Shown here piece by piece: positions 26,191-36,099 of a stretch of 64,000 bases of DNA. A program made the translations under genes and the position numbers. The notes beneath the pieces were generated by a model that was not told the origin of the DNA, made no database searches, and saw only the letters and a list, made by a program, of their open reading frames with translations. The DNA is from Acinetobacter sp. WCHA45. Its GTDB lineage: Bacteria; Pseudomonadota; Gammaproteobacteria; Pseudomonadales; Moraxellaceae. The stretch lies in NCBI RefSeq assembly GCF_002165255.2, contig NZ_CP028561.1, positions 1,612,001-1,676,000 on the forward strand, in the 5' to 3' direction. Each line of letters starts with the position of its first letter. Position 1 is the stretch's first letter.

Positions 26191-26210
26191 AACTATAATG
26201 TCTGACGCAA

Positions 26211-27344
<1,134 letters not shown>

Positions 27345-27620
27345 CTATTTTAAATATGATTTTAGAATCTTGGCGATTTCAGCCAATTCTTCTTTTCGTT
27401 GTTGTTCTGTGGTTTCACCTGATACTAAAGTGTCCTTTAAATGAACCTCCAGCATTTCATTCATTAAACCATTAATAGCACCACGCACAGAGCATATTTG
27501 TTGCAGAATTGCACCACATTCCACATTGTCTTCTAACGCTTTTTCAATCGCTTGCGTCTGACCTTTGATCCTTCTGACGCGTAGAAGAATCTTTTTTTTG
27601 TCTTCAACCTGATTAGGCAT
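27345..27620 (-). CDS. frmR: Formaldehyde-responsive repressor FrmR
   Basis: A 91-residue all-helical DUF156 (CsoR/RcnR/FrmR) repressor. Pro2, Cys35 (VECGAIL) and His60 (LEVHLKD) are all present at the E. coli FrmR numbering; in that protein formaldehyde cross-links Pro2 to Cys35 and releases DNA. This favours a formaldehyde sensor over a metal sensor. It has a near-perfect AAGGAGGT ribosome binding site and an operator 26-47 bases upstream. It is the first gene of the operon. Confidence 0.93.
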   Translation of the reverse strand: MPNQVEDKKKILLRVRRIKGQTQAIEKALEDNVECGAILQQICSVRGAINGLMNEMLEVHLKDTLVSGETTEQQRKEELAEIAKILKSYLK

Positions 27621-27645
27621 CAGACCTCCTTATTTGCTAGCTTTT

Positions 27646-27667
27646 ATACTATAGTACCCCATAGTAT
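27646..27667. promoter_or_regulatory. FrmR-type operator
   Basis: Inverted arms ATACTAT (27646-27652) and ATAGTAT (27661-27667) flank an 8-base centre containing CCCC. A/T arms around a short G/C tract is the operator type of this repressor family. It lies in the presumed promoter of frmR. Confidence 0.75.
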
Positions 27668-27784
27668 CAAAAAAGCAATAATTTTTATAAATCGAAAAAT
27701 CAAAAAGCTCTTTAGCGTAAATTTTCTATCCCTGTTTTTTAGTTTTTTTAAATTAACATCATAGAGCTTATGCGAAAGTCATAA

Positions 27785-27815
27785 AAAAAATGGGACTTTT
27801 AGTTCCCATTTTTTA
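27785..27815 (+). terminator. Orphan terminator-like hairpin
   Basis: AAAATGGGA and TCCCATTTT arms followed by T/A runs. It lies in the 470-base gap between divergent frmR and the MDR gene, where no annotated transcript ends. It may be left from a lost gene or end a short RNA. Confidence 0.45.
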
Positions 27816-27997
27816 TTTTGGCTCATGTTCTTTGTAATGCTGTAACCTTTTAGAATTATGTTTCAAATTTTAGCCACTTTGTAGATACTTTGAACGTTTC
27901 AAACCTTGAAAATACTACCGACAGTTTAGATTAAAGTGCCTTTACAGACTGTACTAGAATATTTTTAGTGAGCGGATGATATTTATTATTCATTATT

Positions 27998-28016
27998 TAG
28001 GAATTATTAAATCCTA
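27998..28016. promoter_or_regulatory. Palindrome upstream of the MDR pair
   Basis: TAGGA (27998-28002) and TCCTA (28012-28016) with a 9-base AT centre form a T-N11-A-like dyad of the sort LysR proteins bind. It lies about 75 bases before the first gene of the MDR pair; the only LysR gene nearby is at 30106. The remainder of the 27821-28089 gap holds nothing else recognisable. Confidence 0.35.
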
Positions 28017-28089
28017 TAAATATCATTTATTGGATTATTTGACTTTGGTACTGTGCATATCATCCCCCAGTTAAGAATAAGGAACAACT

Positions 28090-29085
28090 ATGAATAAGAT
28101 GATGAATGCTCTTATCCTAGAAAATTTTGGTGATCATGAATTTAAACGTGTAGAACTCCCTATACCTCAACCAGAGGCTGGGCAAGTTCTAGTACGTGTT
28201 CATGCTAGTGGTGTAAACCCTATTGATTATAAAATTCGTCTTGGTGAAGCACCATATGCTATGCCAGAGCTTCCTGCCGTGTTGGGAACAGATATGGCTG
28301 GGGTTGTAACTGCTGTTGGTGAAGGTGTCACCCACTTCAACGTTGGAGATGAAGTTTACGGTCTGATAGGTGGCGTTCGTGGTCTTCAAGGATCTTTAGC
28401 AGAATATGTTGTAGCAGATGCCGATCTGATTGCATTAAAGCCACGCAATATCTCTATGCGCGAGGCAGCAGTACTACCATTAACGTTCCTCACTGCTTGG
28501 GAAGGTTTAGTGGATAATGCGAAGGTCCAACCAGGGCAAACTGTACTGGTTCAGGGTGGTGCTGGTGGCGTTGGTTATATGGTTGTTCAGCTTGCAAAAG
28601 CACTTGATGCAAATGTTTGGGCGACTGGTCGTACAGCTGATCAATCACTGATTTCAGAACTCGGTGCAACACCTCTCGATTACACAACAGCATCTTCCGA
28701 TGACATTATTGCTGCAAGCCCTGAGGGTCAAGGTTTTAACATTGTTTACGATACTGTGGGTGGTCCAGTACTCGATGCTTCACTTTCCATGACAACTCAC
28801 TATGGCCACATTACCAGCTGTGCTGCATTTGGTCATCATAATTTAGCAAGTTCATCTCTACGGTGTGCCACACTGTCTGGCGTATTCGTCCTAATGCCGA
28901 TGTTAACAGGCAATCGCCGTGCTCATCATGGTGATATCCTTAAGATCGCGACTCGTCTTGTTGAGGAAGGTAAACTGCGTCCTATTGTTGATCCTCGTCA
29001 TTTTACTCTAGATCAAGCGATTGAGGCTCATGATGCTGTTCAAGATCGCTCTGCCAATATTAAGGTCGTGATTGATGTCATTTAA
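28090..29085 (+). CDS. MDR-family NADPH:quinone oxidoreductase-like protein (first of pair)
   Basis: A 331-residue zinc-free medium-chain oxidoreductase: ASGVNPIDYKIRLGEAP, LGTDMAGVVTAVGEGV, the NADPH loop VLVQGGAGGVGYMVVQLAKAL, and YDTVGGPVLDASL. Relatives reduce quinones or enones with NADPH. AAGGAAC precedes the ATG. Its end overlaps the start of a second MDR gene by 11 bases, so the two are translationally coupled. The exact substrate is unknown. Confidence 0.85.
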   Translation: MNKMMNALILENFGDHEFKRVELPIPQPEAGQVLVRVHASGVNPIDYKIRLGEAPYAMPELPAVLGTDMAGVVTAVGEGVTHFNVGDEVYGLIGGVRGLQGSLAEYVVADADLIALKPRNISMREAAVLPLTFLTAWEGLVDNAKVQPGQTVLVQGGAGGVGYMVVQLAKALDANVWATGRTADQSLISELGATPLDYTTASSDDIIAASPEGQGFNIVYDTVGGPVLDASLSMTTHYGHITSCAAFGHHNLASSSLRCATLSGVFVLMPMLTGNRRAHHGDILKIATRLVEEGKLRPIVDPRHFTLDQAIEAHDAVQDRSANIKVVIDVI

Positions 29086-30091
29086 CGCACTTCAGGCCAA
29101 GACTTGGCGCTTCAATTCTATTGGAGATACAGATGTTCTAACATTAGAAACACTTCCTGTGGCTTTACCAGCCGCAGGAGAAGTTCTAATCCAGATGAAA
29201 ACGATCGGACTCAACCGGGCTGATGTGATGTTTCGGCGTGGTACTTATATTCAAAAGGCAGTATTCCCCTCTCGTCTGGGATATGAGGGAGCAGGCGTAG
29301 TTCTGGCGATAGGTGAAGGTGTACGCCAATTTTCTCCAGGAGATGCAGTATCGATTCTTCCAACTGACAATCTAGCCAAATATGGGACATATGCGGACAA
29401 GCTTCTGATTCCAGAAACTTTTTTAGTTCATAAACCCGATAGTTTAAGCTGGGAAGAAGCTTCTTCAATCTGGATGCAGTATTTGACGGCTTGGGGTGGT
29501 GTAATCCATGCTGGTGGCGTTTCGAAAGGAAAAACGATCTTGATCACAGCAGCTTCAAGCAGTGTAGGACTAGCTGCGATACAGATCGCTGAAGCAGCGG
29601 GTGCTAAGGTCATTGCAAGTACACAGACGATAGAGAAAAAGCAACGCTTATTAGATCTCGGTGTTAAAAATGTTATAGCCAGTGAAGATGAACCCGATTT
29701 GTATGAGGCGCTTGTTTTACGTTTGGGTGGAGAACATCTTGATGTCGCCTTCGATGCTGTAGGAGGACCTCATATTGAACAGATTACCAAAGCGATGTCT
29801 GTAGGAGGAACGATGGTTATGCATGGTGCACTTAGCCCTGAGATCACACCATTTCCCCTTAAAGTTGCGTTACGCAAGAGTTTAACTATGCGAGGTTTTT
29901 TGTTCCTTGAGGTTCTGCATGACCCTGTTCTAAGGGAGCAAGCCAGACGATTTATTCTGAGCAGTATAGGTGCAGGATATCTTCGTCCAGTGATCGACCG
30001 TTGCTTTAACTTTGAGGACATGCATGACGCTCAGCGCTATCTTGAATCAAATCAGCAAATAGGAAAAATTGTAGTTACTCTAGATACGTGA
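29075..30091 (+). CDS. MDR-family quinone oxidoreductase-like protein (second of pair)
   Basis: A 338-residue paralogue of the preceding gene, quite diverged: IGLNRADVMFRRGTYI, LGYEGAGVVLAIGEGV, nucleotide loop ILITAASSSVGLAAIQIAEAAG, and VAFDAVGGPHIEQI. It looks like a zinc-independent quinone or alkenal reductase. The ATG at 29075 overlaps the previous stop (a TTG three bases upstream is also in frame). It converges with the LysR gene; only about 14 bases separate the two stop codons and no terminator is evident between them. Confidence 0.83.
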   Translation: MSFNALQAKTWRFNSIGDTDVLTLETLPVALPAAGEVLIQMKTIGLNRADVMFRRGTYIQKAVFPSRLGYEGAGVVLAIGEGVRQFSPGDAVSILPTDNLAKYGTYADKLLIPETFLVHKPDSLSWEEASSIWMQYLTAWGGVIHAGGVSKGKTILITAASSSVGLAAIQIAEAAGAKVIASTQTIEKKQRLLDLGVKNVIASEDEPDLYEALVLRLGGEHLDVAFDAVGGPHIEQITKAMSVGGTMVMHGALSPEITPFPLKVALRKSLTMRGFLFLEVLHDPVLREQARRFILSSIGAGYLRPVIDRCFNFEDMHDAQRYLESNQQIGKIVVTLDT

Positions 30092-30105
30092 TGGTCTGAT
30101 CTGAT

Positions 30106-31005
30106 TCAGGTTTCTATACGGCCCAACACTTCCGCTAAGTAATCAAACAATGCTCGGATTCGCAAAGGTGTCGGGCCCCGCTGTGGACGATATAAATACA
30201 GGCGCCAAACAGGAGAGGTTTCCTCATGAAGTATCTGAATGAGCTTACCACTCCTAAGCCACGGCAAAACTAGAAATCCAGGCATGTGTCCGAATCCGAC
30301 TCCAGCGAGAATCGCTTGAAATTCAGCTTCTAGATCATCTGTAATAAAACGGGGCTTTGATGGCGTGAAGCTTCGACTTTCGGTGAATGTCCATGGCCAG
30401 TAACGTCCTGTTTTATGATCGATTAATGCTGTTAGAGGGTATTTATCTAGGTCAATAATTTTTTTAGGCATTCCAACCTTATCAATTAACTTTGGCGTAC
30501 CCACAGAATAAAAGTTCACTTTAGCCAATTCCCTTGCCACATATCGATTGTCCGGCAAAAATCCAAATCTGATCCCGATATCTATTCGCTCATCGATCAC
30601 ATCCGAGTGTGAATCTGTTAGCACACAATCCACGACAATATCTGGATAACGTTTGGCAAATTCTGCTAGTGCAGGTACTACCAATTTACGCCCTAACACA
30701 GACGACACAGTAAGACGGACAGTCCCACGCATTTCATCTCGTTTTTCCTTGGTGTCTTTTACAAACAAAGCATCGATCGATCCCACCGCAAAACGTGCTT
30801 GCTTTGCCAGACGCTCTCCATCAGCGGTAATTTTAATTTGTCGAGTACTCCTGTAGAACAGAATCTCTCCGCGCTGCTCTTCTAGCTCTTTTATTGCCCG
30901 TGTCACTGCCTGTGGGGAAATACCCAGCTGAGTTGCTGCCTCTTTAAAATTTCGAGACTCTGCTGCGACACAAAAGATACGCATCATTTCCAATTTGTTA
31001 TGCAT
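30106..31005 (-). CDS. LysR-family transcriptional regulator
   Basis: A 299-residue LysR protein with an N-terminal winged HTH (residues 1-60; FKEAATQLGISPQAVTRAIKELEEQ) and a LysR substrate-binding domain. The frame extends to 31068, but the ATG at 31005 gives the normal family N-terminus (MHNKLEMMRIFCVAAE). It is divergent from the SDR gene, the classic arrangement for a LysR target, and convergent with the MDR pair. ATTCC/GGAAT palindromic arms lie between it and the SDR gene. The effector is unknown. Confidence 0.88.
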   Translation of the reverse strand: MHNKLEMMRIFCVAAESRNFKEAATQLGISPQAVTRAIKELEEQRGEILFYRSTRQIKITADGERLAKQARFAVGSIDALFVKDTKEKRDEMRGTVRLTVSSVLGRKLVVPALAEFAKRYPDIVVDCVLTDSHSDVIDERIDIGIRFGFLPDNRYVARELAKVNFYSVGTPKLIDKVGMPKKIIDLDKYPLTALIDHKTGRYWPWTFTESRSFTPSKPRFITDDLEAEFQAILAGVGFGHMPGFLVLPWLRSGKLIQILHEETSPVWRLYLYRPQRGPTPLRIRALFDYLAEVLGRIET

Positions 31006-31029
31006 GACCAATCCTGTGTTATGGCAATT

Positions 31030-31046
31030 ATTCCGTAAATAGGAAT
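31030..31046. promoter_or_regulatory. Palindrome between the LysR gene and the SDR gene
   Basis: ATTCC and GGAAT arms with a 7-base centre, 25 bases before the LysR start codon and 95 before the SDR start codon. Spacing and placement suit a LysR autoregulatory and target site. Confidence 0.45.
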
Positions 31047-31140
31047 TCTGAAAGATAATATTATTCATTTATTATACTTAACAAGGCTGTAATACTTAAT
31101 CCATCAAATATGATTGACAGATAGGTTGAAGGTTACTTGT

Positions 31141-31881
31141 ATGAATAATATAGAAAATAAAGTTGTTGTGATCACTGGTGCAAGTAGTGGTTTAGGTGAA
31201 GCTACTGCTCGCTTACTTGCTAAAAAAGGTGCAAAAGTTGTACTTGGTGCTAGACGTACTGAAAAATTAGAGGCTATTGTTCACGACATTCGTGCTGAAG
31301 GTGGTCAAGCTGAATTTATTGGTATGGATATAACCAAACCACATGAAGTACAAGCACTTATTGAAAAGGCATTAAGCGCATTTGGTCAAATCGATGTAAT
31401 GGTAAACAATGCTGGATTAATGTCTATTGCACCATTAAGTGAGCTAAAAGTTGATGAATGGGATCGTATGATCGACATTAATATTAAAGGTGTTCTTTAT
31501 GGTATAGCAGCGACACTACCTGTTTTCCAAAAACAAAACTTTGGACACTTTATTAATCTCGCATCTGTTGCAGGGATAAAAGTATTTAGTCCAGGAGGTA
31601 CTGTTTATAGCGGTACTAAGTTTGCTGTAAGAGCCATCTCTGAAGGACTTCGTCATGAAGTTGGGGGAACAATTAGAACGACGACTATTGAGCCTGGTGC
31701 AGTTGAGTCAGAACTAAAATTCGGTTCTTCTCATAAAGAAAGTTCAGAGTTTGTTACTGATTTCTACAAACAAGCCATACCAGCTGACTCAGTCGCTCGA
31801 GCAATTGCTTATGCAATTGAACAGCCTGCGGATGTAGATATTAATGAAATTGTTTTACGCCCAACGAGCCAAGAGTTTTAA
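31141..31881 (+). CDS. Short-chain dehydrogenase/reductase
   Basis: A 246-residue classical SDR: cofactor motif VVITGASSGLGEATARLL, NNAG in VMVNNAGLMS, and catalytic Ser and YxxxK in VAGIKVFSPGGTVYSGTK. The basic residues after the second strand (GARRTEK) favour NADP(H). The ATG at 31141 has GAAGG 9 bases upstream and matches the family start; an earlier in-frame start would add nine unrelated residues. It is divergent from the LysR gene and probably controlled by it. The substrate is not predictable. Confidence 0.88.
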   Translation: MNNIENKVVVITGASSGLGEATARLLAKKGAKVVLGARRTEKLEAIVHDIRAEGGQAEFIGMDITKPHEVQALIEKALSAFGQIDVMVNNAGLMSIAPLSELKVDEWDRMIDINIKGVLYGIAATLPVFQKQNFGHFINLASVAGIKVFSPGGTVYSGTKFAVRAISEGLRHEVGGTIRTTTIEPGAVESELKFGSSHKESSEFVTDFYKQAIPADSVARAIAYAIEQPADVDINEIVLRPTSQEF

Positions 31882-31893
31882 TAATTGAATAAC

Positions 31894-31923
31894 AAAAAAT
31901 GGGAGCACCTCGCTCCCATTTTT
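31894..31923 (+). terminator. Terminator after the SDR gene
   Basis: AAAAATGGGAGC and GCTCCCATTTTT arms with a 5-base loop, 13 bases after the SDR stop. The next gene starts 30 bases later, so read-through or attenuation is possible. Confidence 0.8.
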
Positions 31924-31952
31924 ACTATATTTTTAAAGTTAAGGACAAATCT

Positions 31953-32951
31953 ATGAAAGCCGTATCGTATGTTATCAATCACCATGATGATTTTAAAAAT
32001 TCATTGGTAGATATTGAAAAAGCGAAGCCTACGCTTAAGGAGCGTGATGTACTGGTAAAAGTTCAGGCAATCTCTGTGAATCCAGTGGATACCAAAGTGA
32101 GAAAAAATTCGTCTGAAGCAAATAATCGTATTTTAGGTTGGGATGCCGTTGGGGAAATTATTGAAGTTGGCTCAAAAGTTACCTCTTTTAAAGTAGGAGA
32201 TTCTGTTTGGTATGCTGGTGATTTAACCCGAAATGGTAGTAATGCTGAGTTTCAAGCAGTCGATGAACGAATTATCAGTCTTAAACCAATTACAGTATCT
32301 AATGCAGAAGCAGCAGCATTGCCATTAACTGCTATCACGGCATGGGAAATGCTGTTTGATCGGTTTCAAATTTCAGAAACAGAAGTTGGCAGTATTTTAA
32401 TTATTGGCGGTGCAGGTGGTGTAGGATCAATCGCTATCCAACTCCTAAAAGCAAAAACAAATCTGACCGTTATAGCAACAGCTTCACGTGAAGAAACGAA
32501 ATCTTGGGTGGAATCACTTGGTGCCGACCATGTCATCGACCATAGCAAAGATTTAAACGAACAAATCGAAGCACTAGGTATTGAAAAACCAAAATACGTA
32601 TTCTCTACAAATCATACAGAAACATATACCAAGCAAATAGTTTCTCTGATTGCACCACAAGGCAAGCTTGGATTGATCGATGATCCACAAACATTTGATA
32701 TTATGCCGTTTAAGACTAAATCTATTTCTATCCATTGGGAGCTGATGTTCACCCGTTCAATGTATGAAACTGATGATATTGAAAAACAAGGTGAACTGTT
32801 GCAACAGGTTGCCCAATTAGTTGACCAGCAAAAAATTAGAAGTACCCTCAACCAAAATCTAGGCAAAATTAACGCTGCAAACTTGGAGAAGGCGCATAAG
32901 TTGCTTGAATCAGGTAAGTCAAAAGGCAAAATTGTACTAGAAAACTTCTAA
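31953..32951 (+). CDS. Zinc-free MDR oxidoreductase (alginate-lyase-adjacent/YhdH-like type)
   Basis: A 332-residue MDR enzyme: ISVNPVDTKVRKNSSEANN, LGWDAVGEIIEVGSKV, nucleotide loop ILIIGGAGGVGSIAIQLLKA, and a typical end ESGKSKGKIVLENF. Many relatives are annotated zinc-binding alcohol dehydrogenase or NADPH:quinone reductase; no zinc ligands are visible here. The start at 31953 has AAGGA 8 bases upstream; the longer frame would begin inside the terminator hairpin. It is followed 20 bases later by an ABM monooxygenase gene, forming a reductase plus quinol-oxidase-like pair. Confidence 0.83.
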   Translation: MKAVSYVINHHDDFKNSLVDIEKAKPTLKERDVLVKVQAISVNPVDTKVRKNSSEANNRILGWDAVGEIIEVGSKVTSFKVGDSVWYAGDLTRNGSNAEFQAVDERIISLKPITVSNAEAAALPLTAITAWEMLFDRFQISETEVGSILIIGGAGGVGSIAIQLLKAKTNLTVIATASREETKSWVESLGADHVIDHSKDLNEQIEALGIEKPKYVFSTNHTETYTKQIVSLIAPQGKLGLIDDPQTFDIMPFKTKSISIHWELMFTRSMYETDDIEKQGELLQQVAQLVDQQKIRSTLNQNLGKINAANLEKAHKLLESGKSKGKIVLENF

Positions 32952-32971
32952 AACAAACTCAAGGTGAAATA

Positions 32972-33256
32972 ATGACTATTTCAGTAATTGCGAACATTAA
33001 GGCAAAATCAGATCAAAAAGAGACGTTAGAAGCGCTTTTAAAAAGTGTAATAGAGCCTACGCTTCAAGAAGAAGGATGCTTGAAATATGAGCTTTATATT
33101 AGCGAAAATGACTCGAGTAGATATTTCTTCTTAGAAGAATGGCGTAGCAGAGAGGATTTAGATATCCATCTAGCCTCTGATTATATTCAAAGTTTATTTG
33201 GTAATATCCAATCGCTCATTGAATCAAGTGATATTGTAGAAATCAAAAAAATATAG
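32972..33256 (+). CDS. Putative quinol monooxygenase (ABM domain)
   Basis: A 94-residue ABM-superfamily protein: VIANIKAKSDQKETLEALLK, GCLKYELYIS, RYFFLEEWRSREDLDIHLAS. It is like YgiN-type quinol monooxygenases and probably dimeric. AAGGTG precedes the ATG, 20 bases after the MDR gene, so they are co-transcribed. It is the second ABM gene of this region (the other is at 24515) and is only distantly similar to it. Confidence 0.85.
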   Translation: MTISVIANIKAKSDQKETLEALLKSVIEPTLQEEGCLKYELYISENDSSRYFFLEEWRSREDLDIHLASDYIQSLFGNIQSLIESSDIVEIKKI

Positions 33257-33369
33257 CTGTATACGGACGTTATGATGAAGTATTTTTCAAATTAACATAG
33301 AGACTTAGAAAGTTAATATAAAAATGGGAGCTCTAAGCCACTACTGTCCCATAGTTTGCTTTAAATAAA

Positions 33370-33438
33370 AAAACCTGAGTCTAAATAGTTAAAATATGAG
33401 TGCAAACAAACACTTTAACTATAAAGGACTCAGGTTTT
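33370..33438. repeat. Nested inverted repeat at the head of the IS4 relic
   Basis: AAAACCTGAGTC (33370-33381) pairs exactly with GACTCAGGTTTT (33427-33438), and an inner ATAGTTAAA pairs with TTTAACTAT. The result is a long interrupted hairpin directly before the transposase reading frame. It may block outside transcription into the transposase gene, or be close to the left end of the element. Confidence 0.6.
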
Positions 33439-34210
33439 GTCACATCAGAATACCGTATTTCATCAATTACTCAAACCCATTCTAAGACAAGATTTTGAAC
33501 GTCTGACTAAACTGCACCACTCTGGGCAAAAATTAAGATCAGCCACTCGCTGGGATCAGTTTGTTGCCATATTGATGTCCCAACTTTATTGTCGGCAAAG
33601 CTTAAGAGACATTCAATCCAATCTCGAATCCCAGCAGGAAAAGCTTTATCACCTTGGTGCCAAAAGAATTGCACGAAGTGCGTTAGCAAGAATCAATGAA
33701 GAACAACCCGCTCGCTTGTATCAACAATTGTTTATCCAACTACTTCAACATTGTGAAAATTCCAAGATTGCTCATAAATTTCGATTTAAAAATCCATTCT
33801 ATTCACTTGATGCGAGTCATATTGATCTTTCACTGTCATTGTGTGAATGGGCAAAAGTACATGAGTCCAAAGCAAGCATAAAACTTACAGTTGGGTTAAA
33901 TCATAGCAACACTATTCCTGAGTTTGTTGCGCTTGGTGATGGTATTGAAAATGACGTGGTTCAAGGCAGAACATTTAAATTCCCGCCTGGAAGTATCGTT
34001 GTATTTGGTAAAGGGTATGTTGATTACCAATAGTTTGCAGAAATAACCAACCAAAATTTCAATTTTGTTACTCGGTTGAGACCAAAGACAGTTTATGAGG
34101 TGAAATCAAAACAAGACGTGTTAGCCAGTAAGGGGATTCTTGCGGATGAATATATTGAGTTGAGTAGTGATTATGCTAAAAACCGTGGTGCACCTAAGCG
34201 ATTAAAATGA
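33437..34210 (+). pseudogene. Truncated IS4-family transposase (DUF4372 type)
   Basis: The first 198 codons read a DUF4372/IS4-type transposase (HQNTVFHQLLKPILRQDFER; FYSLDASHIDLSLSLCEWA with the first catalytic Asp). A TAG at 34031-34033 then stands where Trp is expected (YVDYQ-stop-FAEITNQ). The frame continues to DYAKNRGAPKRLK and stops near 34210, before the part holding the final catalytic Glu. It is broken by both a nonsense mutation and a 3' deletion. The remains end directly at the terminator of the tRNA gene. Confidence 0.85.
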
Positions 34211-34252
34211 AAAAACAAAAAAACCACTTACGATTAGTACACGTAAGTGGTT
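34211..34252 (-). terminator. Terminator of the tRNA gene
   Basis: AACCACTTACG and CGTAAGTGGTT arms with a 9-base loop, followed by a long T run on the minus strand. It lies 9 bases after the tRNA 3' end. Confidence 0.85.
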
Positions 34253-34260
34253 GTTTTATA

Positions 34261-34337
<77 letters not shown>

Positions 34338-34604
34338 TAAACTTTGATCATATATTTGATATGAAAAATGCGCCTTGATCTTAGTTAAATTTAACTTAAA
34401 TTACAAGCAGATGATTTTATCAAATTACTAAAATAGTGTTAAAAATCATAAACTGAGCTGATTCTATATGATCTTTACAGCTTGAGTAAAGATGATATTG
34501 CACTATTTTGATCATTAATAAGACATCTAAATTTATTTCGATATGGTCTTGTCGGATATATGTTTTCCTAAAAAGTCGTATTACACTGCTGCGACTCAAA
34601 GCCT

Positions 34605-35162
34605 ATGATGATAAACATGAAAAAATTTTTAGGAAAATCTATTTTTAAAGCAACAGGTTGGCAATACAATGTTGATCCAAAACTTCTAGAAAAAAAACAA
34701 GTTATTATTGGATTCGAGCATACATCAAACCTAGATACCATCCTTTCTCTGGCTTTATTTGAAATTTTAGAATTAAAAATACATATACTGATAAAAAAAG
34801 AACTATTCAAAGGCCCTCTCAAGCCTATTTTAGAAAAACTTGGTGGTATTCCTGTTGATCGCAAAGCCAACAAAGATATCGTGACTCAAATGGTTGATCT
34901 ATTTAATCAAAATGATAATTTTAATTTGGTTATAGCTCCTGAAGCGACACGAGCAAAAGATGGTGAAGCGCGAAAACCCATTCGCACTGGTTTTTGGCAT
35001 ATTGCAAAAGCAGCCAACGTACCGATCATCTTGATGTATGCAAATGCTCGAACTAAACAAGGTGGCATTTTAGGTAAAATTCACCCTACTGATCTACAAC
35101 AAGATTTAGAAAAAATCAAAGCACTATATACCGAATATGATATTGATGTAAAAATTAACTAA
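34605..35162 (+). CDS. PlsC-like glycerol(phosphate) acyltransferase
   Basis: A 185-residue member of the lysophosphatidic acid acyltransferase superfamily. The catalytic block I is EHTSNLDT (HxxxxD), with FKGPLKPILEKLGGIPVDR and EATRAKDGEARKPIRTGFW as the substrate-binding blocks. It is shorter than PlsC and has no clear membrane helix, so it may act on soluble or peripheral substrates. Three ATGs (34605, 34608, 34617) are possible; none has a good ribosome binding site. It lies 268 bases after the tRNA start, transcribed away from it, and upstream of yebC. Confidence 0.82.
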   Translation: MMINMKKFLGKSIFKATGWQYNVDPKLLEKKQVIIGFEHTSNLDTILSLALFEILELKIHILIKKELFKGPLKPILEKLGGIPVDRKANKDIVTQMVDLFNQNDNFNLVIAPEATRAKDGEARKPIRTGFWHIAKAANVPIILMYANARTKQGGILGKIHPTDLQQDLEKIKALYTEYDIDVKIN

Positions 35163-35304
35163 ATCGTCTGAACCATCTGATCATTTTTTGATGCTTAATC
35201 AAAATTTTAAATTTTGAATATGAGCTATGGCAGTTTTCAAGAAAACTATCGCTATGCTAATATTCACGCACTTTTTTGAGTTTTAATTTTTTGGAGTTAC
35301 TTCC

Positions 35305-36054
35305 ATGGCGGGTCATTCTAAATGGGCCAATATTAAGCATCGTAAAGCTAAACAAGATGCAAGTCGCGGTAAAGTTTTTACCAAATATATCCGTGAAATC
35401 GTAACCGCTTCTAGATTGGGCGGCCCAGATGCGGCGAGTAACCCTCGTTTACGTGCTGTTGTTGAAAAAGCACTTTCTGTGAATATGACACGTGACACCA
35501 TCAACCGTGCGATCCAACGTGGTGCTGGTGGCGAAGATAATGATGATTTAAAAGAAGTAACCTATGAAGGTTATGGTGTTGGTGGTGTTGCAGTTATCGT
35601 TGAAACCATGACTGATAACTTAAACCGTACTGTTCCAGATGTTCGTCATTGTTTTTCTAAAACCAATGGCAACTTGGGTACCAATGGTTCGGTGGCTTAT
35701 CTGTTCACAAAACGTGGCGAAATTTCTTTTGAAGATGTTTCTTTAGAAGACAAAATCATGGAAGTCGCTTTAGAAGCGGGTGCTGATGATATCGAGATCG
35801 ATGAAGATAGTATCTTGGTAATCACCAGTCCAGAGAGCTTTGGTGATGTTCAGGATGCACTTACAGCAGCAGGTCTAAAATCTGATAATGCTGAAGTTGT
35901 GATGAGCCCATCAACTAAAGCTGAAATCAATGATATTGATCAAGCCAAACAAATCATGAAAATGATTGATATGCTTGAAGATCTTGATGATGTTCAAAAC
36001 GTTTATACCAATGTTGAATTCTCTGAAGATGTATTAACGCAACTTGATGCTTAA
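35305..36054 (+). CDS. yebC: YebC/PmpR-family protein
   Basis: A 249-residue protein matching E. coli YebC from the start ([23 protein letters not shown]) through [16 protein letters not shown] and TNGSVAYLF. The family has long been annotated as transcriptional regulators; recent work also ties YebC proteins to translation at difficult sequences. GGAG precedes the ATG. It is monocistronic here: in many bacteria it sits by ruvC, which is absent. It ends at a terminator shared with the Lrp gene. Confidence 0.95.
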   Translation: MAGHSKWANIKHRKAKQDASRGKVFTKYIREIVTASRLGGPDAASNPRLRAVVEKALSVNMTRDTINRAIQRGAGGEDNDDLKEVTYEGYGVGGVAVIVETMTDNLNRTVPDVRHCFSKTNGNLGTNGSVAYLFTKRGEISFEDVSLEDKIMEVALEAGADDIEIDEDSILVITSPESFGDVQDALTAAGLKSDNAEVVMSPSTKAEINDIDQAKQIMKMIDMLEDLDDVQNVYTNVEFSEDVLTQLDA

Positions 36055-36069
36055 TTCATTCAGATCAGT

Positions 36070-36099
36070 AAAAAATGCATCTTTTTAGATGCATTTTTT
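36070..36099. terminator. Bidirectional terminator between yebC and the Lrp gene
   Basis: AAAAAATGCATCT and AGATGCATTTTTT arms with a short T loop and T runs on both strands. It overlaps the stop codon of the Lrp gene. Confidence 0.85.

Noticed and set aside
31899..31952. Upstream extension of the MDR gene
   Set aside because: It would start inside the SDR terminator; the ATG at 31953 has a ribosome binding site.
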